DNA of 64,000 bases from Planctomycetota bacterium (GTDB lineage: Bacteria > Planctomycetota > Planctomycetia > Pirellulales > Pirellulaceae), in assembly GCA_963204915.1 (NCBI GenBank), contig CAUJHS010000063.1, forward strand, positions 28,530 through 92,529, read 5' to 3'. The position numbers and the translations under genes were made by a program. This document shows positions 35,701 through 43,884 of this stretch, piece by piece (the first letter of the stretch is position 1; each line of letters opens with the position of its first letter). The notes under the pieces were generated by a model. That model was not told the origin of the DNA. It saw only the letters and a program-made list of their open reading frames with translations, and ran no database searches.

Positions 35701-36451
35701 CGTTGCGCCCGATCCAGGAAACGCCGTAGGTGGACACAACGTGAAAAGGCTCCTCTGCGGACCCCGTCGTGCTCACATCGGCGAAGACCAGGGGGGAATA
35801 GGACATAACCCCGTCGCCGAAGTTGACCACCGCCACGCTATCGAGAATCGTCCAATCGGCCGCATCCCCGTCGCGTACGATGTCATCGTCTGCGTCGATA
35901 TCCTGGCCGATCGTAACAGGCGTGTCGGACTGAATCAGCAGGAACGTGGTCGGCTCCAGGAGGAACTCGGCGAGAGTGTTGCCCGTCACTGAGTTGTCGT
36001 TGAAGCGACTGGTCCCGTCGGGATCGCCGGGCGCCCGCATCCCGCCGAAGCCGAGCGATGGGTCGCCGGCGCCAGTCAACTCCGTGGCGTCGGGATGGAC
36101 GATGTACTTGTTCTCTTGCTGCGTGAGGATCAGGAAGCCGTTGGCGCCTAGCGCCACGTTGGAGAGGTCGAACATGGCGCGCACGTTGCCGGGGTTGCCT
36201 AGCCCATCGACCGCCACCAGGTACGTGCCGTCGGCCAGCACTTCGTTCGCGTCGCCGCGAATCTCGACGTATTGATCCTGACTGGACTGGGGGAACTGGG
36301 TCGGAATATGCAGCTCGTTAAACACCGCCGCCAGCACGCGGCGCGACTCCAATACTTCCATTCCCGGACGGCGCCGTACTTGCCGGCGTTTCGCTCGCCA
36401 ACAGGAATTGCGCACCTTGACCGCCTTTTGACGCGCCCAAGTAGAAAACAT
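32762..36451 (-). CDS. giant secreted lamin-tail/cadherin/dockerin protein B
   Basis: A 1229-residue tandem paralogue of protein A with the same domain order: Arg/Lys-rich leader with MEVLESRRVLA (about residues 30-40), lamin-tail-like domain (DQYVEIRGDANE), SdrD/Cna-like segment (SGQVFEDADGDGVKQETEAG), cadherin repeats (NSPAGTVVGTVAASDPDAG; VIGALGTDDPDT), TYTPAEGFHGFDDFTYTVQD and a C-terminal dockerin (DVDGDGDVDISDLLAVVQF). The frame is open to 36928, but the ATG at 36451 begins the leader and lies downstream of the promoter. The last third is nearly identical to protein A at DNA level, the middle is more diverged. No terminator separates it from the promoter of protein A. Confidence 0.88.
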   Translation of the reverse strand: MFSTWARQKAVKVRNSCWRAKRRQVRRRPGMEVLESRRVLAAVFNELHIPTQFPQSSQDQYVEIRGDANEVLADGTYLVAVDGLGNPGNVRAMFDLSNVALGANGFLILTQQENKYIVHPDATELTGAGDPSLGFGGMRAPGDPDGTSRFNDNSVTGNTLAEFLLEPTTFLLIQSDTPVTIGQDIDADDDIVRDGDAADWTILDSVAVVNFGDGVMSYSPLVFADVSTTGSAEEPFHVVSTYGVSWIGRNGDTVGSAPADWISSMASEVAFLSSNYQLDNGYTFPEVFAGRRLDHVGAPNFFATISGQVFEDADGDGVKQETEAGMANVAVTLGNFANNNFSFNAEMLPPPAAPEPNPSIQNAFPFLTLTTADATNWQHPADTHSVRVVDDPNTTDPDAFAFAHGASDTAFTTDNRLRIDLYEPVSEVGVRFRESTPSTPSQVAIKLFNSLGEPLPEDTQTTVVFSPTSALFLFGRETADIAYAVAYVESGDGVITGVSVSPANRTVTTDANGDYQFSRVAPSLGAFDGVHQVRQTPPEGFTQTFPADDAPHSVTVTNTTHQTGVNFGVQRANRPPEVEDQEFAAPENSPAGTVVGTVAASDPDAGQTLTYAITGGTGQEEFEINPETGALTVAEGAVLNFEAETNSYTLEVQVTDNATPSATTTATVTIAIGDVNEPATELIVTPNGIPELADTSSGYVIGTITTNDPDTPNTAFNSYTFELDQDSPFFEIVDHNNDGRFDALALKEGVGVDFEVFAGPVPAFIERIDFFQNRAPSSVAIHVLDENEPATKVTLSSNTVSELAHTSSPVIIGALGTDDPDTTTAFNSYTFALPPDVEDNHLFELVGPDAEGKFDLALKAGVTLDHEDQPTLTVEVHAFSGESTVITTLTVEVANEEEPPQVEPQQFTVAENLDAGTVVGTVIATDPDAESGLEPGSSFSLSVGDMPFAIDADGVITTTAALDFEAQRVHTFPVTITDPTGLNDFATITVRVTDVADENEPPVAKNFAESIGPGESITFDVAAQATDADGTIDPLSAAIVTGPQDGTATVGADGRITYTPAEGFHGFDDFTYTVQDNQGGVSNVATITIDVSEPVSLEWQNDGMFREDVDGDGDVDISDLLAVVQFLRDNGLGFEFTTPPQPDDTLANVDGDDIASVNDLLMVVRALRDQQSAVQGEAEAPAPMDVAAVSPSVSPPVFLFLPQTDDNEEEESWEAVLQQMAADVATARG

Positions 36452-36770
36452 GCACCTACGCCTGGAGTGAGGAGTTGAGGATGCCCCGATTGACTCAAGC
36501 CAAGAGAATGAGTTTTCTCTTGACCCTTCGCGCGGCCCATGGAGTGAAAACGAGGTGGGCGATGTAGCAACTATAATTGGGGGAAGATCGCGTTTCAAGC
36601 GCCGGCTTTGGGGGCGATCAATCAGGCGGACCAAGGCGGTTTTGCTTTGGGTTTTTGGTCTCAAGGCCCTGATAAGCTCGGGTAGGAATGGTTTCATGTC
36701 CGGGGGAGCATCTTTGCCGGCGCGGCGTTGCGATGTCGGCAACGTGCGTGTTACCATCAACGGCAACGGT
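36452..36770. other. divergent intergenic region between dockerin protein B and the voltage-sensor gene
   Basis: A 319-base gap holding the dockerin B promoter at 36570-36598. The plus-strand frame of the next gene is open back to 36555 and is basic in character; an earlier start for that gene is possible but shows no conserved features. Confidence 0.45.
36570..36598 (-). promoter_or_regulatory. sigma70-type promoter of dockerin protein B
   Basis: On the minus strand TTGAAA (36593-36598) and TATAGT (36570-36575) are separated by 17 bases, about 118 bases before the start codon. It matches the promoter of the paralogue in hexamers, spacing and distance to the gene. Confidence 0.7.
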
Positions 36771-37664
36771 ATGGACCATCCTGCGTTGGATTCTTGGGAC
36801 CGTCGACTGGCCGCACCTATGTTTGCGGCGGCGCTGATTTTACTGGTGCTTCTCGGCGCGGCATCCGAATGGATTCGACTGGGCGAAGGCCGCCTGCCGC
36901 CCTGGTTGGCCTGGGGGCTGGTCGCCACGTATGGGTTATTCGTGGTCGAGGTCCTTTTTCACATCGTCCGGCGCGACCGCCATTGGCGGCGGCGCATCGT
37001 GCCGTGCTTGTTGCCTCCGCTCCGCGTGTGCGGGCGCGATCCGGCCCAACCCGAGTTGATTTGGATACCGTTTCGAGGTTGGGTTGCTCGGAACGCCCGC
37101 CTGGCGTTGGAATTAGAGCGAGCCTTCAGTTTGCCGATGATCGGCGTGGCGCTCACCATCTTGCCTTTGTTGGCCGTTGAACATTACCGGGCCGCTGCGC
37201 TTGCAGACAATCCTTCCCTGCGCTGGGCAGTGTCGATTGCGACGGGCGTGATTTGGCTGGCGTTCACGCTGGAGTTCTTCGTCATGGTGTCGGTGGTCGA
37301 AAACAAATTCGACTACTGTAAACGACATTGGATGGATATTGCCGTGATTTGTTTACCATTCGTGGCCTTCCTGCGTTTCCTGCGATTGGGGCAAGCCGTA
37401 CGACTGCAACAACTGGCTCGCATGGGCCGCGCGTACCGCTTGCGCGGCTTGACGATGCGGTTCTGGCGGTCGATCTTGTTACTCGATTTGATCACGCGCG
37501 TCGTGCGTCGTAGTCCTGAACGGCAGCTTGACCAACTGCGGCAAACGATCGAAGAAAAAGAGGCGGAGTTAGAACTGCTGCGCGAGCGCGTCGCTGAATT
37601 GGAACGCCAAATCGCGCGCAACGCCGCGCCCTCGCTTTCGCTGGACGAAGCTCAACCGTCGTAA
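36771..37664 (+). CDS. voltage-sensor-domain membrane protein with C-terminal coiled coil, no pore
   Basis: A 297-residue membrane protein. Two N-terminal helices (about residues 15-62) and a cytoplasmic loop precede a segment that reads like a channel voltage sensor: S1-like helix (about 122-140), S2 with WLAFTLEFFVMVSVVENKFD (acidic residue at the charge-transfer position), S3 starting RHWMDIAVI, and S4 with spaced arginines FLRFLRLGQAVRLQQLAR continuing MGRAYRLR. No selectivity-filter pore follows; instead the C-terminus (about 245-285) is a heptad coiled coil (EEKEAELELLRERVAELERQ). That layout resembles voltage-gated proton channels. The ATG at 36771 is the best start; the upstream open frame to 36555 is basic and unconserved in appearance. 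Confidence 0.65.
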   Translation: MDHPALDSWDRRLAAPMFAAALILLVLLGAASEWIRLGEGRLPPWLAWGLVATYGLFVVEVLFHIVRRDRHWRRRIVPCLLPPLRVCGRDPAQPELIWIPFRGWVARNARLALELERAFSLPMIGVALTILPLLAVEHYRAAALADNPSLRWAVSIATGVIWLAFTLEFFVMVSVVENKFDYCKRHWMDIAVICLPFVAFLRFLRLGQAVRLQQLARMGRAYRLRGLTMRFWRSILLLDLITRVVRRSPERQLDQLRQTIEEKEAELELLRERVAELERQIARNAAPSLSLDEAQPS

Positions 37665-37678
37665 CTCGAAACAACGTT

Positions 37679-38653
37679 GTGGAACTTCCCGCCGCGCTCA
37701 ACGAGAAGCACCGCCGCCAGGCCGACGATTTTCGCAATCGGTTGGTGAAGATGGCGCGGCACTACCGGCGCTGGCCGACGCGCCAGCAGACCGATTGTTT
37801 CCGTTTATACGACCGCGACATTCCGAACATTCCTTTGGCGATTGACCGGTACGGCGACTGCCTGCACATTGCGGTGTATGAAAAGCCGGACGCCGAATCG
37901 ACGCCGCGGCGCGAAACCTGGCTGGCTTTTCTCACGCAACTGGCGGGGGAAACGCTCGGCACGCCGCCGGAGAATATCTTCGTCAAACGACGACGACGGC
38001 AACTCGAAGCGAGCCAGTACGAACGGCAGGGCGAACAACGGCGTGAACTGGTGGTCACCGAGTCAGGCTTGAAGTTCCTGGTCAACCTGTCCGACTACCT
38101 GGACACGGGATTGTTCCTGGATCATCGCGTGACGCGCTCTCTGGTGCGCGCCGAGGCCGCCGGCACGCGATTTCTCAACTTGTTCGCGTACACCGGCGCG
38201 TTCACGGTGTACGCCGCCGCGGGCGGAGCGGCGGCCACCACGACGGTGGACCTTTCGAACACCTATTTGGCCTGGGCCGAGCGGAACTTGCAACTGAACC
38301 GCATGGACGGCCCGCAACACCGCCGCGTACGGGACGACGCCCGCAAATTTCTGGAGTACCATCCGCCGCGGCCTAGTTACGATCTGGCGGTCGTCGATCC
38401 GCCGACGTTCTCGCGGAGCAAGAAGTTGGAGTACGACTGGGACATCCAGCGCGACCACGTCGATTTGCTCAACCGCTTGTTGCGTTTGATGACGCCCCGC
38501 GGCGTGGTGTATTTCTCGACGAACTTTCGTCGCTTCAAGCTGCAAACCGACGAATTGCGGGGCGCCGAAGCGCGCGAGATTTCACGACAAACGGTCCCGC
38601 CCGACTTTCGCGAACGCCGCATCCACCGCTGCTGGCGCCTCGTGAAGACATAA
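37679..38653 (+). CDS. rlmK: 23S rRNA (guanine-N7) methyltransferase, RlmK-type
   Basis: A 324-residue SAM-dependent methyltransferase matching the C-terminal half of E. coli RlmKL, the part that makes m7G2069 in 23S rRNA. Family blocks: NRLVKMARHYRRWPTRQQTD, CFRLYDRDIPNIPLAIDRY, FLVNLSDYLDTGLFLDHRV, LNLFAYTGAFTVYAAAGGAA, TTTVDLSNTYLAWAERNL, DLAVVDPPTFSRSKK and the final RIHRCWRL. The RlmL half (THUMP plus second methyltransferase) is absent from this gene and from the window. The start is GTG at 37679, 14 bases after the preceding stop, suggesting co-transcription with the voltage-sensor gene. Confidence 0.9.
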   Translation: MELPAALNEKHRRQADDFRNRLVKMARHYRRWPTRQQTDCFRLYDRDIPNIPLAIDRYGDCLHIAVYEKPDAESTPRRETWLAFLTQLAGETLGTPPENIFVKRRRRQLEASQYERQGEQRRELVVTESGLKFLVNLSDYLDTGLFLDHRVTRSLVRAEAAGTRFLNLFAYTGAFTVYAAAGGAAATTTVDLSNTYLAWAERNLQLNRMDGPQHRRVRDDARKFLEYHPPRPSYDLAVVDPPTFSRSKKLEYDWDIQRDHVDLLNRLLRLMTPRGVVYFSTNFRRFKLQTDELRGAEAREISRQTVPPDFRERRIHRCWRLVKT

Positions 38654-38697
38654 ACAACGTGGACCGGCAAGCCTTACGCTTCGACGACAGCGCGAAG

Positions 38698-39678
38698 TTA
38701 CCGCGTCCATTGCAACGCAACCGACGGATTCTCGCGAAGGGCGGTTTCGAGTTGCCGCGCGCCGGCGTGGTAAGGATTCGTCTGCAAGACTTGCCGCGCG
38801 GCGTAGGAAGCGCCCGCGGAATCTCCCGCCAGCATACGCGCTTCGGCCAAGAGGAAGACAATTTCCGGATCGTTTGAACCTTGGGCGGCTGCGGCCAGAC
38901 TTTCGACCGCTTCCTCAAATCGACCGAGTGACTTCAACGCCAGGCCGTGATGTACGAGCACTTCCGGCGGCGCCGGACCCGGCGAGAACTGGTCAACCGC
39001 CGCATCGAGCACGGAGAGCGATCGCTCCGGTCGGTTCAAGTCGCGGTGAATCGACGCAACCGCAATTTGCACCGTGGGGTTGTTGGGTTCGAACCGCAAG
39101 GCGCTGTGGTAACACGCCAGTGCTTCACGTAGTTCGCCGCGGCGGTGCAGTACGTCGCCGCGCAGTCGCCAAGCCAGGGCCAGATCGTCTCGGCGTTCGA
39201 TGGCCTGGTCGGCGTACGCCAGAGCATTCCCCTCATTGCCAAGCGCTAAGTGCATTTCTCCCAGGCGAACCAGCAGGAGCGGATCTTGGCCCGAGAGACG
39301 CACCGCTTCGGTCATTTGCGCGACAGCCTCGGGTCCGCGACCCTGTCGCCAAAGCACCTCGGCGTAGTGGCGCCGGCACCGTTCATCGACCGGGCAAAGC
39401 TCCATGGCTTGCGCGAAGAACTGGCCTGCCGCTTCGTCGCGTCCCTCCTGTTGGGCCTCCAAACCTCGGCCGACCAACTCCCGCGCGGCCACCACCTGTT
39501 TGGCGTCGGGTCGCCAGGAGAGTGAACAGCAACCGGCCGGGAGAAGGGCGAGTCCTACGGCGCATGCACAAGCTGCGCTGGACGCCGAACGCCGCACAGT
39601 TTGCGCAAGCCGCAAGATCGCCGCCAAACGGGGCGCCTCGCAAGTTTCGCGAACGGCAATCGGCCGCATGTTGCGCAT
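38698..39678 (-). CDS. TPR-repeat lipoprotein
   Basis: A protein of about 326 residues with a basic N-terminus, a hydrophobic stretch and a lipobox-like LLPAGC, then six or more tetratricopeptide repeats: GLEAQQEGRDEAAGQFFAQA, YAEVLWRQGRGPEAVAQM, LGEMHLALGNEGNALAYADQ, RGDVLHRRGELREALACYHS, HGLALKSLGRFEEAVESL and AEARMLAGDSAGASYAARQV. TPR arrays bind partner proteins; no partner is indicated. The start is uncertain: ATG at 39678 or 39669, or GTG at 39717. Convergent with rlmK, ends 44 bases apart. Confidence 0.8.
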   Translation of the reverse strand: MRNMRPIAVRETCEAPRLAAILRLAQTVRRSASSAACACAVGLALLPAGCCSLSWRPDAKQVVAARELVGRGLEAQQEGRDEAAGQFFAQAMELCPVDERCRRHYAEVLWRQGRGPEAVAQMTEAVRLSGQDPLLLVRLGEMHLALGNEGNALAYADQAIERRDDLALAWRLRGDVLHRRGELREALACYHSALRFEPNNPTVQIAVASIHRDLNRPERSLSVLDAAVDQFSPGPAPPEVLVHHGLALKSLGRFEEAVESLAAAAQGSNDPEIVFLLAEARMLAGDSAGASYAARQVLQTNPYHAGARQLETALRENPSVALQWTR

Positions 39679-39863
39679 CGGCGTTCGGTTTTGCCTCAAG
39701 AACGAAGAGAACACCACGATGAGTCTTTATATCGGCCGAGCGAATTGCCGAACCTTTGACCCATCCCCAGGTTCTTGGACTGGGCCAAGTTTCCCGGTCG
39801 AAAATTCGGGCGGGAGAGCATAACGCGGCGGGCAGCAAGTTGTCGAGAGGAATTAACGCAACG

Positions 39864-39906
39864 AAAAAAGCCGCAAACGCTTCTTACGAAACATTTGCGG
39901 CCTTTA
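39864..39906 (-). terminator. Rho-independent terminator of the candidate small RNA
   Basis: GCCGCAAA and TTTGCGGC pair around a 16-base loop (39870-39901), followed on the minus strand by six T (39864-39869). The plus strand has only a weak T-rich tail, so the minus direction is favoured. It is over 400 bases past the nearest minus-strand protein gene. Confidence 0.8.
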
Positions 39907-40063
39907 TATGGAAACCCCGACGGAGTTGCGACGAGTGGAGTCGCTGCGAGACTGGCGAAGATCGGGCGTGCTTCTGCACATGCCGTTAGTTGATCTTGGC
40001 CAACGCGGTTTTTTTGGTCCCTCTGCCGAAAACTGTCGGAGGTTTCTTGGCCTTTGCCAGGCT
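39864..40063 (-). ncRNA. candidate structured small RNA
   Basis: On the minus strand an extended -10 (TGC-TATAAT, 40070-40078) is followed by about 200 nt of consecutive stems and a terminator. Stem 1: GGCCAA (40047-40052) with TTGGCC (39998-40003), enclosing CCTCCGA (40036-40042) with TCGGCAGAGG (40020-40029). Stem 2: AAGATC (39992-39997) with GATCTT (39958-39963), enclosing GGC-AT-GTGC-AGAA-GCAC-GCC (39965-39984). Stem 3: GCGAC (39940-39944) with GTCGC (39928-39932). Then the terminator. No frame through it has both a start codon and recognisable content. It matches no RNA family I recognise (not tmRNA, SRP, RNase P or a 6S layout). Confidence 0.55.
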
Positions 40064-40069
40064 ACGTGA

Positions 40070-40078
40070 ATTATAGCA
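40070..40078 (-). promoter_or_regulatory. extended -10 promoter of the candidate small RNA
   Basis: TGC-TATAAT on the minus strand gives a TGn extended -10 with a perfect hexamer (40070-40075). The -35 region, 17 bases upstream, reads TACTTA and is weak, as is common with extended -10 promoters. Confidence 0.5.
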
Positions 40079-40309
40079 TTGGCAAGTGCTTTAAGTAGCC
40101 AAATTATCGGCACAAGAACCAGAAAGGTTTGGACGTTCTTGCTCTGAATTTGAATTCTTTCGAGCAGGGTGATCAGCCTTGCAGTTCTCACTCTTAGCCG
40201 CAAACCTCGCGACCTTGGCAAGGGCCTTCCTCTGCGTCGTTTCCAACCAGTTTCATCGCGATCCGCCGCGCACGTCAATCCGTGGAACTTCTCGCGCGTC
40301 GTGCAAAGT

Positions 40310-42604
40310 TTACGGCGGCGCAACCTCGTAAACTTGCGGCATGGGGTGGCCTTTCAACGACAACGGCGGGGAAGGATCGTCGGGCCAAACCGGGCGCAGC
40401 ACGCCCTGTTGTACGAGTTCTTGAAACACCGCGGGCTGGGGATAATCGGAATAGCCGTAATTTCCCGGCTCACGATACCGGTATATTTCGCCCCAATGCA
40501 CAAACACATGGGTCACGCCGTGGGAGTGCAGCGCTTCGCGCCGCTCCTGGGGGTTGCGACCGGTCATCAGTGTTTCCAGCACGCAGTCGTCAAAACACGT
40601 GTTGTACAACACAGGCATTTCCAGATCGAAAGGCTGCGCATCGCCCACCAATAGGGCCGCACCGCCCGGAGGCACTACACGGTTCAAAACCGCATGAGCC
40701 GCATTGACCCGTCCGAGCCGGTCGTGCTCAGGGTCGTCAATATCGGTACGGAGCGCCTCTAAGGCCACGAAGATGCGGTTGTCGCTCACCCAGGGCGACG
40801 CAATCACTAAGGTATTCGCCAACACCCCAAATAGGACGGCGGCCAGAACGCCGCGCCGCCAAACGACGTTGTCCGACCACGCGGCCCCCGCTCCGGCTAG
40901 CAGCGCCAAGAGCGGCAAGGCGGGTAGCCAAAATCGGTCAATCCGGTGCGTGAACAGCCACCAGGCGGCGAAGATAAACAATGCCAATCCTCCCGCGAGC
41001 GCCAACACCCGCCGATTGCGTGCTTGCAGCGCCGCGAGCAACAACAAGGGCATGACCAACGGACTCAACCATTCGCCGCGCCACGTGACTTGCGAAATCG
41101 CACGCATGAGCCGGTGCGGCGCGTACGGCCCCTGTTCGGCGCTTTGCGGCACCTGGTGGGCGCGCGTCCATTGTTCGTTTTGCTTGGGCGTCCAACTTCT
41201 CCCGCCAAAAACGTCGTACAACAAGGGATAAAATGGGTTGCCGGCCAAAACCCAATTCTTGCCGTACCACAAGCCACCACCTAAGAGCGCCGCGATCGTG
41301 AAGATCATCCCTACGCGCAGGAGGGATACCACCGGGCCACGCCGGAAGGTTCGCGTTTCGCCGCTCGGTTGTGAATCGGCCGAAGTTGCTTCGGTCGAAC
41401 CGGCCGCGGATTGCCGCTCTCGCCGCCACTCAATTCCCAGTGCGATGACTGCGAGCGGAGCCGCGGCGAAGACGAGGCCGGGATATTTACATCCCGCAGC
41501 AGCGCCCGCGAAAAACCCTGCCAGCGCCAACAACGGCCAGCCCCGGTCGTTGCGCCAGAGCAGTAGTCCGTAAAACCCGAGGAAGGTATAAAACGCGACA
41601 ACATGATCGTTCAGCCCCGCGAGGGCGGCGTGTGCAATCCAAGGGACGGTCAAATACACCAGCGCTGCAACCACGCCAGCCTGTTGCGAGAAAAACCGGC
41701 GTCCTGCCGCAAACAAACCAAGAGCAGTGAGCGGCGCCGCAAACGCCATGACGGTCTTACCGACCAGCGCTCCCCACCACCAATTGCGTTCGCCGGGCAT
41801 CAGCCCCATGGCGAACACGGCGTGCATTTCACTGGCCAAGGGCATGTTGGCGTAAACGTTATGCGGAAGGAAATCGATGCGCCCTTGCAGGAACCACTCT
41901 TTGGGCGCCTGCAAATGGTATTCACGCACGTCAAACTCCCACGGAGGCATCATGGCGCCCCAGATGATCACGAACAACGCCGGCGCTCCGGCGGCGAACC
42001 ACCAAACCTCGCGATGCGGTTCACCTTTCCCCGGGCTCGCCTCGGCGAACGCGGGCGGGTTGCGTCGTTGCCGCCAGATGGCCCATGCGAACCACGCGCC
42101 CGAGGCAACGGCCAGCGGCGCCATCCACGCAAAAGGACGACTTAGCCATCCCGCCAAACCGGCGGCAAGCGTCGCGAGCGAAAGAAGGTTTAACCCCACG
42201 CCTTCCGCAAAGACGAGTTGTTCGCACCACGACAGCCGCCGCGTCAAATCCAAAGTGGTTAACGCCGCCCAGCCCACGACGCCGGCCCAGACGAGCATAA
42301 AACCGGTCGCAAGCAAAACCGGCAGTCGATCAAACACCGCGACGGGCATCCCGTTTCCGGTCCAGGTAGATAGAAAAAACTCGGGCGTAAACGCCATCAA
42401 CAGGAACATGATGCGCCGCAGCGGTTGCGCGCCGGAATTGGTCAGCGGCGTGGCGTAAAACACGACCAAATAACCGGCGAATAACACCAGCCAAGCCGCC
42501 AAAACGACCTTGGGCGAGACCCAATACTGTGACGTTTCCGCCGCTGCGCGTGACGGAGGGTGCGATGCGGCGGAGGGTTTCGGGCGGCGGGAAGTTTTCG
42601 ACAT
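40310..42604 (-). CDS. multi-pass membrane glycosyltransferase, family 39-like
   Basis: A 764-residue membrane protein with about 12 hydrophobic helices. The periplasmic loop after an early helix has WEFDVREYHLQAPKEWFLQG, resembling the acidic first loop of GT39/ArnT/PMT-type enzymes that use polyprenyl-phosphate sugars. Further on are NVYANMPLASEMHAVFAMGL and AAAGCKYPGLVFAAAPLAVI, common in bacterial GT39-like proteins. The C-terminal 150 residues form a soluble domain (LLVGDAQPFDLEMPVLYNTC; VTHVFVHWGE). The transferred sugar and acceptor are unknown. The gene is divergent from the DapA-family gene; no clear promoter is seen in the 137-base gap. Confidence 0.75.
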   Translation of the reverse strand: MSKTSRRPKPSAASHPPSRAAAETSQYWVSPKVVLAAWLVLFAGYLVVFYATPLTNSGAQPLRRIMFLLMAFTPEFFLSTWTGNGMPVAVFDRLPVLLATGFMLVWAGVVGWAALTTLDLTRRLSWCEQLVFAEGVGLNLLSLATLAAGLAGWLSRPFAWMAPLAVASGAWFAWAIWRQRRNPPAFAEASPGKGEPHREVWWFAAGAPALFVIIWGAMMPPWEFDVREYHLQAPKEWFLQGRIDFLPHNVYANMPLASEMHAVFAMGLMPGERNWWWGALVGKTVMAFAAPLTALGLFAAGRRFFSQQAGVVAALVYLTVPWIAHAALAGLNDHVVAFYTFLGFYGLLLWRNDRGWPLLALAGFFAGAAAGCKYPGLVFAAAPLAVIALGIEWRRERQSAAGSTEATSADSQPSGETRTFRRGPVVSLLRVGMIFTIAALLGGGLWYGKNWVLAGNPFYPLLYDVFGGRSWTPKQNEQWTRAHQVPQSAEQGPYAPHRLMRAISQVTWRGEWLSPLVMPLLLLAALQARNRRVLALAGGLALFIFAAWWLFTHRIDRFWLPALPLLALLAGAGAAWSDNVVWRRGVLAAVLFGVLANTLVIASPWVSDNRIFVALEALRTDIDDPEHDRLGRVNAAHAVLNRVVPPGGAALLVGDAQPFDLEMPVLYNTCFDDCVLETLMTGRNPQERREALHSHGVTHVFVHWGEIYRYREPGNYGYSDYPQPAVFQELVQQGVLRPVWPDDPSPPLSLKGHPMPQVYEVAPP

Positions 42605-42741
42605 GGCGCCGGCAGGTCCAATAACACATCCCTGGCGGTCGGGACGGTCTGAGCTATGATTGATAGTGGTCTGTCCGTCGACTTATTGTAACATCCTGCC
42701 GCGGCCGCATAGCCGCTACATCCTGCCTGCCTCCGCCCATC

Positions 42742-43764
42742 ATGACTGACAACAACCGTTTGCGCGGCATATTCACTCCGAACATCGTTCCCCTCGATGC
42801 GAACGGCGAAATCAACGAAGCCGAACTGCGACGCTACGTCGATTGGCTAATCGAACGCGGCGTCCATGGTTTATACCCGAACGGTTCCACTGGCGAGTTT
42901 ACCCGCTTCACCGTCGAAGAGCGGCGACGCATTATTGAAATCATCGCCGATCAAAACCGCGGAAGGGTGCCGATCCTCGCCGGCGCGGCCGAGGCGAACG
43001 TGCGCGAGACCATCAAAGCCTGCGAAGCCTATCACGAGATGGGCTGCCGCGCCGTCGCGATTGTGTCTCCCTTTTATTACAAACTCTCGCCGGCCGGCGT
43101 GTACGCCTACTTCAAGGAAATTGCCGACAACACGCCGATCGACGTGACGTTGTACAACATCCCTATGTTCGCGTCGCCGATTGACGTGCCCACCGTGCGA
43201 AAGCTCGCCGAGGAATGCCCGCGCGTGGTGGCCATCAAAGATTCCTCCGGCGATTTGCCCCATATGATGCGGATGATTGACGCGGTGCGGCCGATGCGAT
43301 CCGACTTCAGCTTCCTTACCGGTTGGGACGCCGCCTTGATGCCCATGTTGCTCATTGGTTGCGACGGCGGCACGAACGCCACCAGCGGCGTTGTTCCTGA
43401 GATCACCCGCAAATTGTACGACTTAACGCTCCTAGGGAACTTGGACGCGGCGCGGAGCCTCCAGTATCGCTTGTTGCGGCTCTTTGACGCGATGATTTAT
43501 AACTCTGAGTTCCCAGAAGGCTTCCGCGCCGCGCTGCGGTTGCGCGGCATTCAAACCGGCAAAGGACGGCAGCCGCAATCGCCGGGACAACAACTGGGCA
43601 TCGAGAAACTCAGCAGCGAGCTGCAATGCCTGCTCGCGGCCGAAGGTTATACCCATGAACCTGTCGGCGGTTGTCCGGTCGGTCAGTCGCTTGATCCCGA
43701 ACAGGTCGCCCGGATCGTGCAAGGCGTGGTGGGCGAATTGAAGCGGCTTGGCATCGCGCCGTAA
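42742..43764 (+). CDS. dihydrodipicolinate synthase/N-acetylneuraminate lyase family aldolase
   Basis: A 340-residue class I aldolase of the DapA superfamily. Motifs: [11 protein letters not shown] (GxTGE-type pyruvate-binding loop), [32 protein letters not shown] (Tyr of the proton relay) and [11 protein letters not shown], whose Lys forms the Schiff base. About 40 residues longer than DapA because of a C-terminal extension ([20 protein letters not shown] onward). The substrate cannot be set from sequence: keto-deoxy sugar acids are as plausible as dihydrodipicolinate, and no lysine-pathway gene is nearby. Confidence 0.85.
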   Translation: MTDNNRLRGIFTPNIVPLDANGEINEAELRRYVDWLIERGVHGLYPNGSTGEFTRFTVEERRRIIEIIADQNRGRVPILAGAAEANVRETIKACEAYHEMGCRAVAIVSPFYYKLSPAGVYAYFKEIADNTPIDVTLYNIPMFASPIDVPTVRKLAEECPRVVAIKDSSGDLPHMMRMIDAVRPMRSDFSFLTGWDAALMPMLLIGCDGGTNATSGVVPEITRKLYDLTLLGNLDAARSLQYRLLRLFDAMIYNSEFPEGFRAALRLRGIQTGKGRQPQSPGQQLGIEKLSSELQCLLAAEGYTHEPVGGCPVGQSLDPEQVARIVQGVVGELKRLGIAP

Positions 43765-43884
43765 CGCGGTCGAAATCCAAACCCGTTCGGCGTGTCGCTG
43801 CGGTCTCAGTTTGACGCGCCGGACCCAGCGAGGGATATTGAGGGCAAGCGCCCTCCACGTGTACATCTTGAATTCTAACTTCCG

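Larger units (their letters stand above)
39679..40309. other. intergenic region containing the candidate small RNA
   Basis: A 631-base gap between the TPR lipoprotein and GT39-like genes. No protein-coding frame here shows family motifs. The only structured signal is the minus-strand promoter, series of hairpins and terminator between 39864 and 40078, described separately. I see nothing in 39679-39860 or 40080-40309. Confidence 0.5.

Noticed and set aside
39986..40092. Minus-strand frame ending AKKPPTVFGRGTKKTALAKIN, looking like a small basic protein.
   Set aside because: The frame is bounded upstream by a stop near 40093 and contains no ATG, GTG or TTG start; the same bases form the stems of the candidate small RNA.
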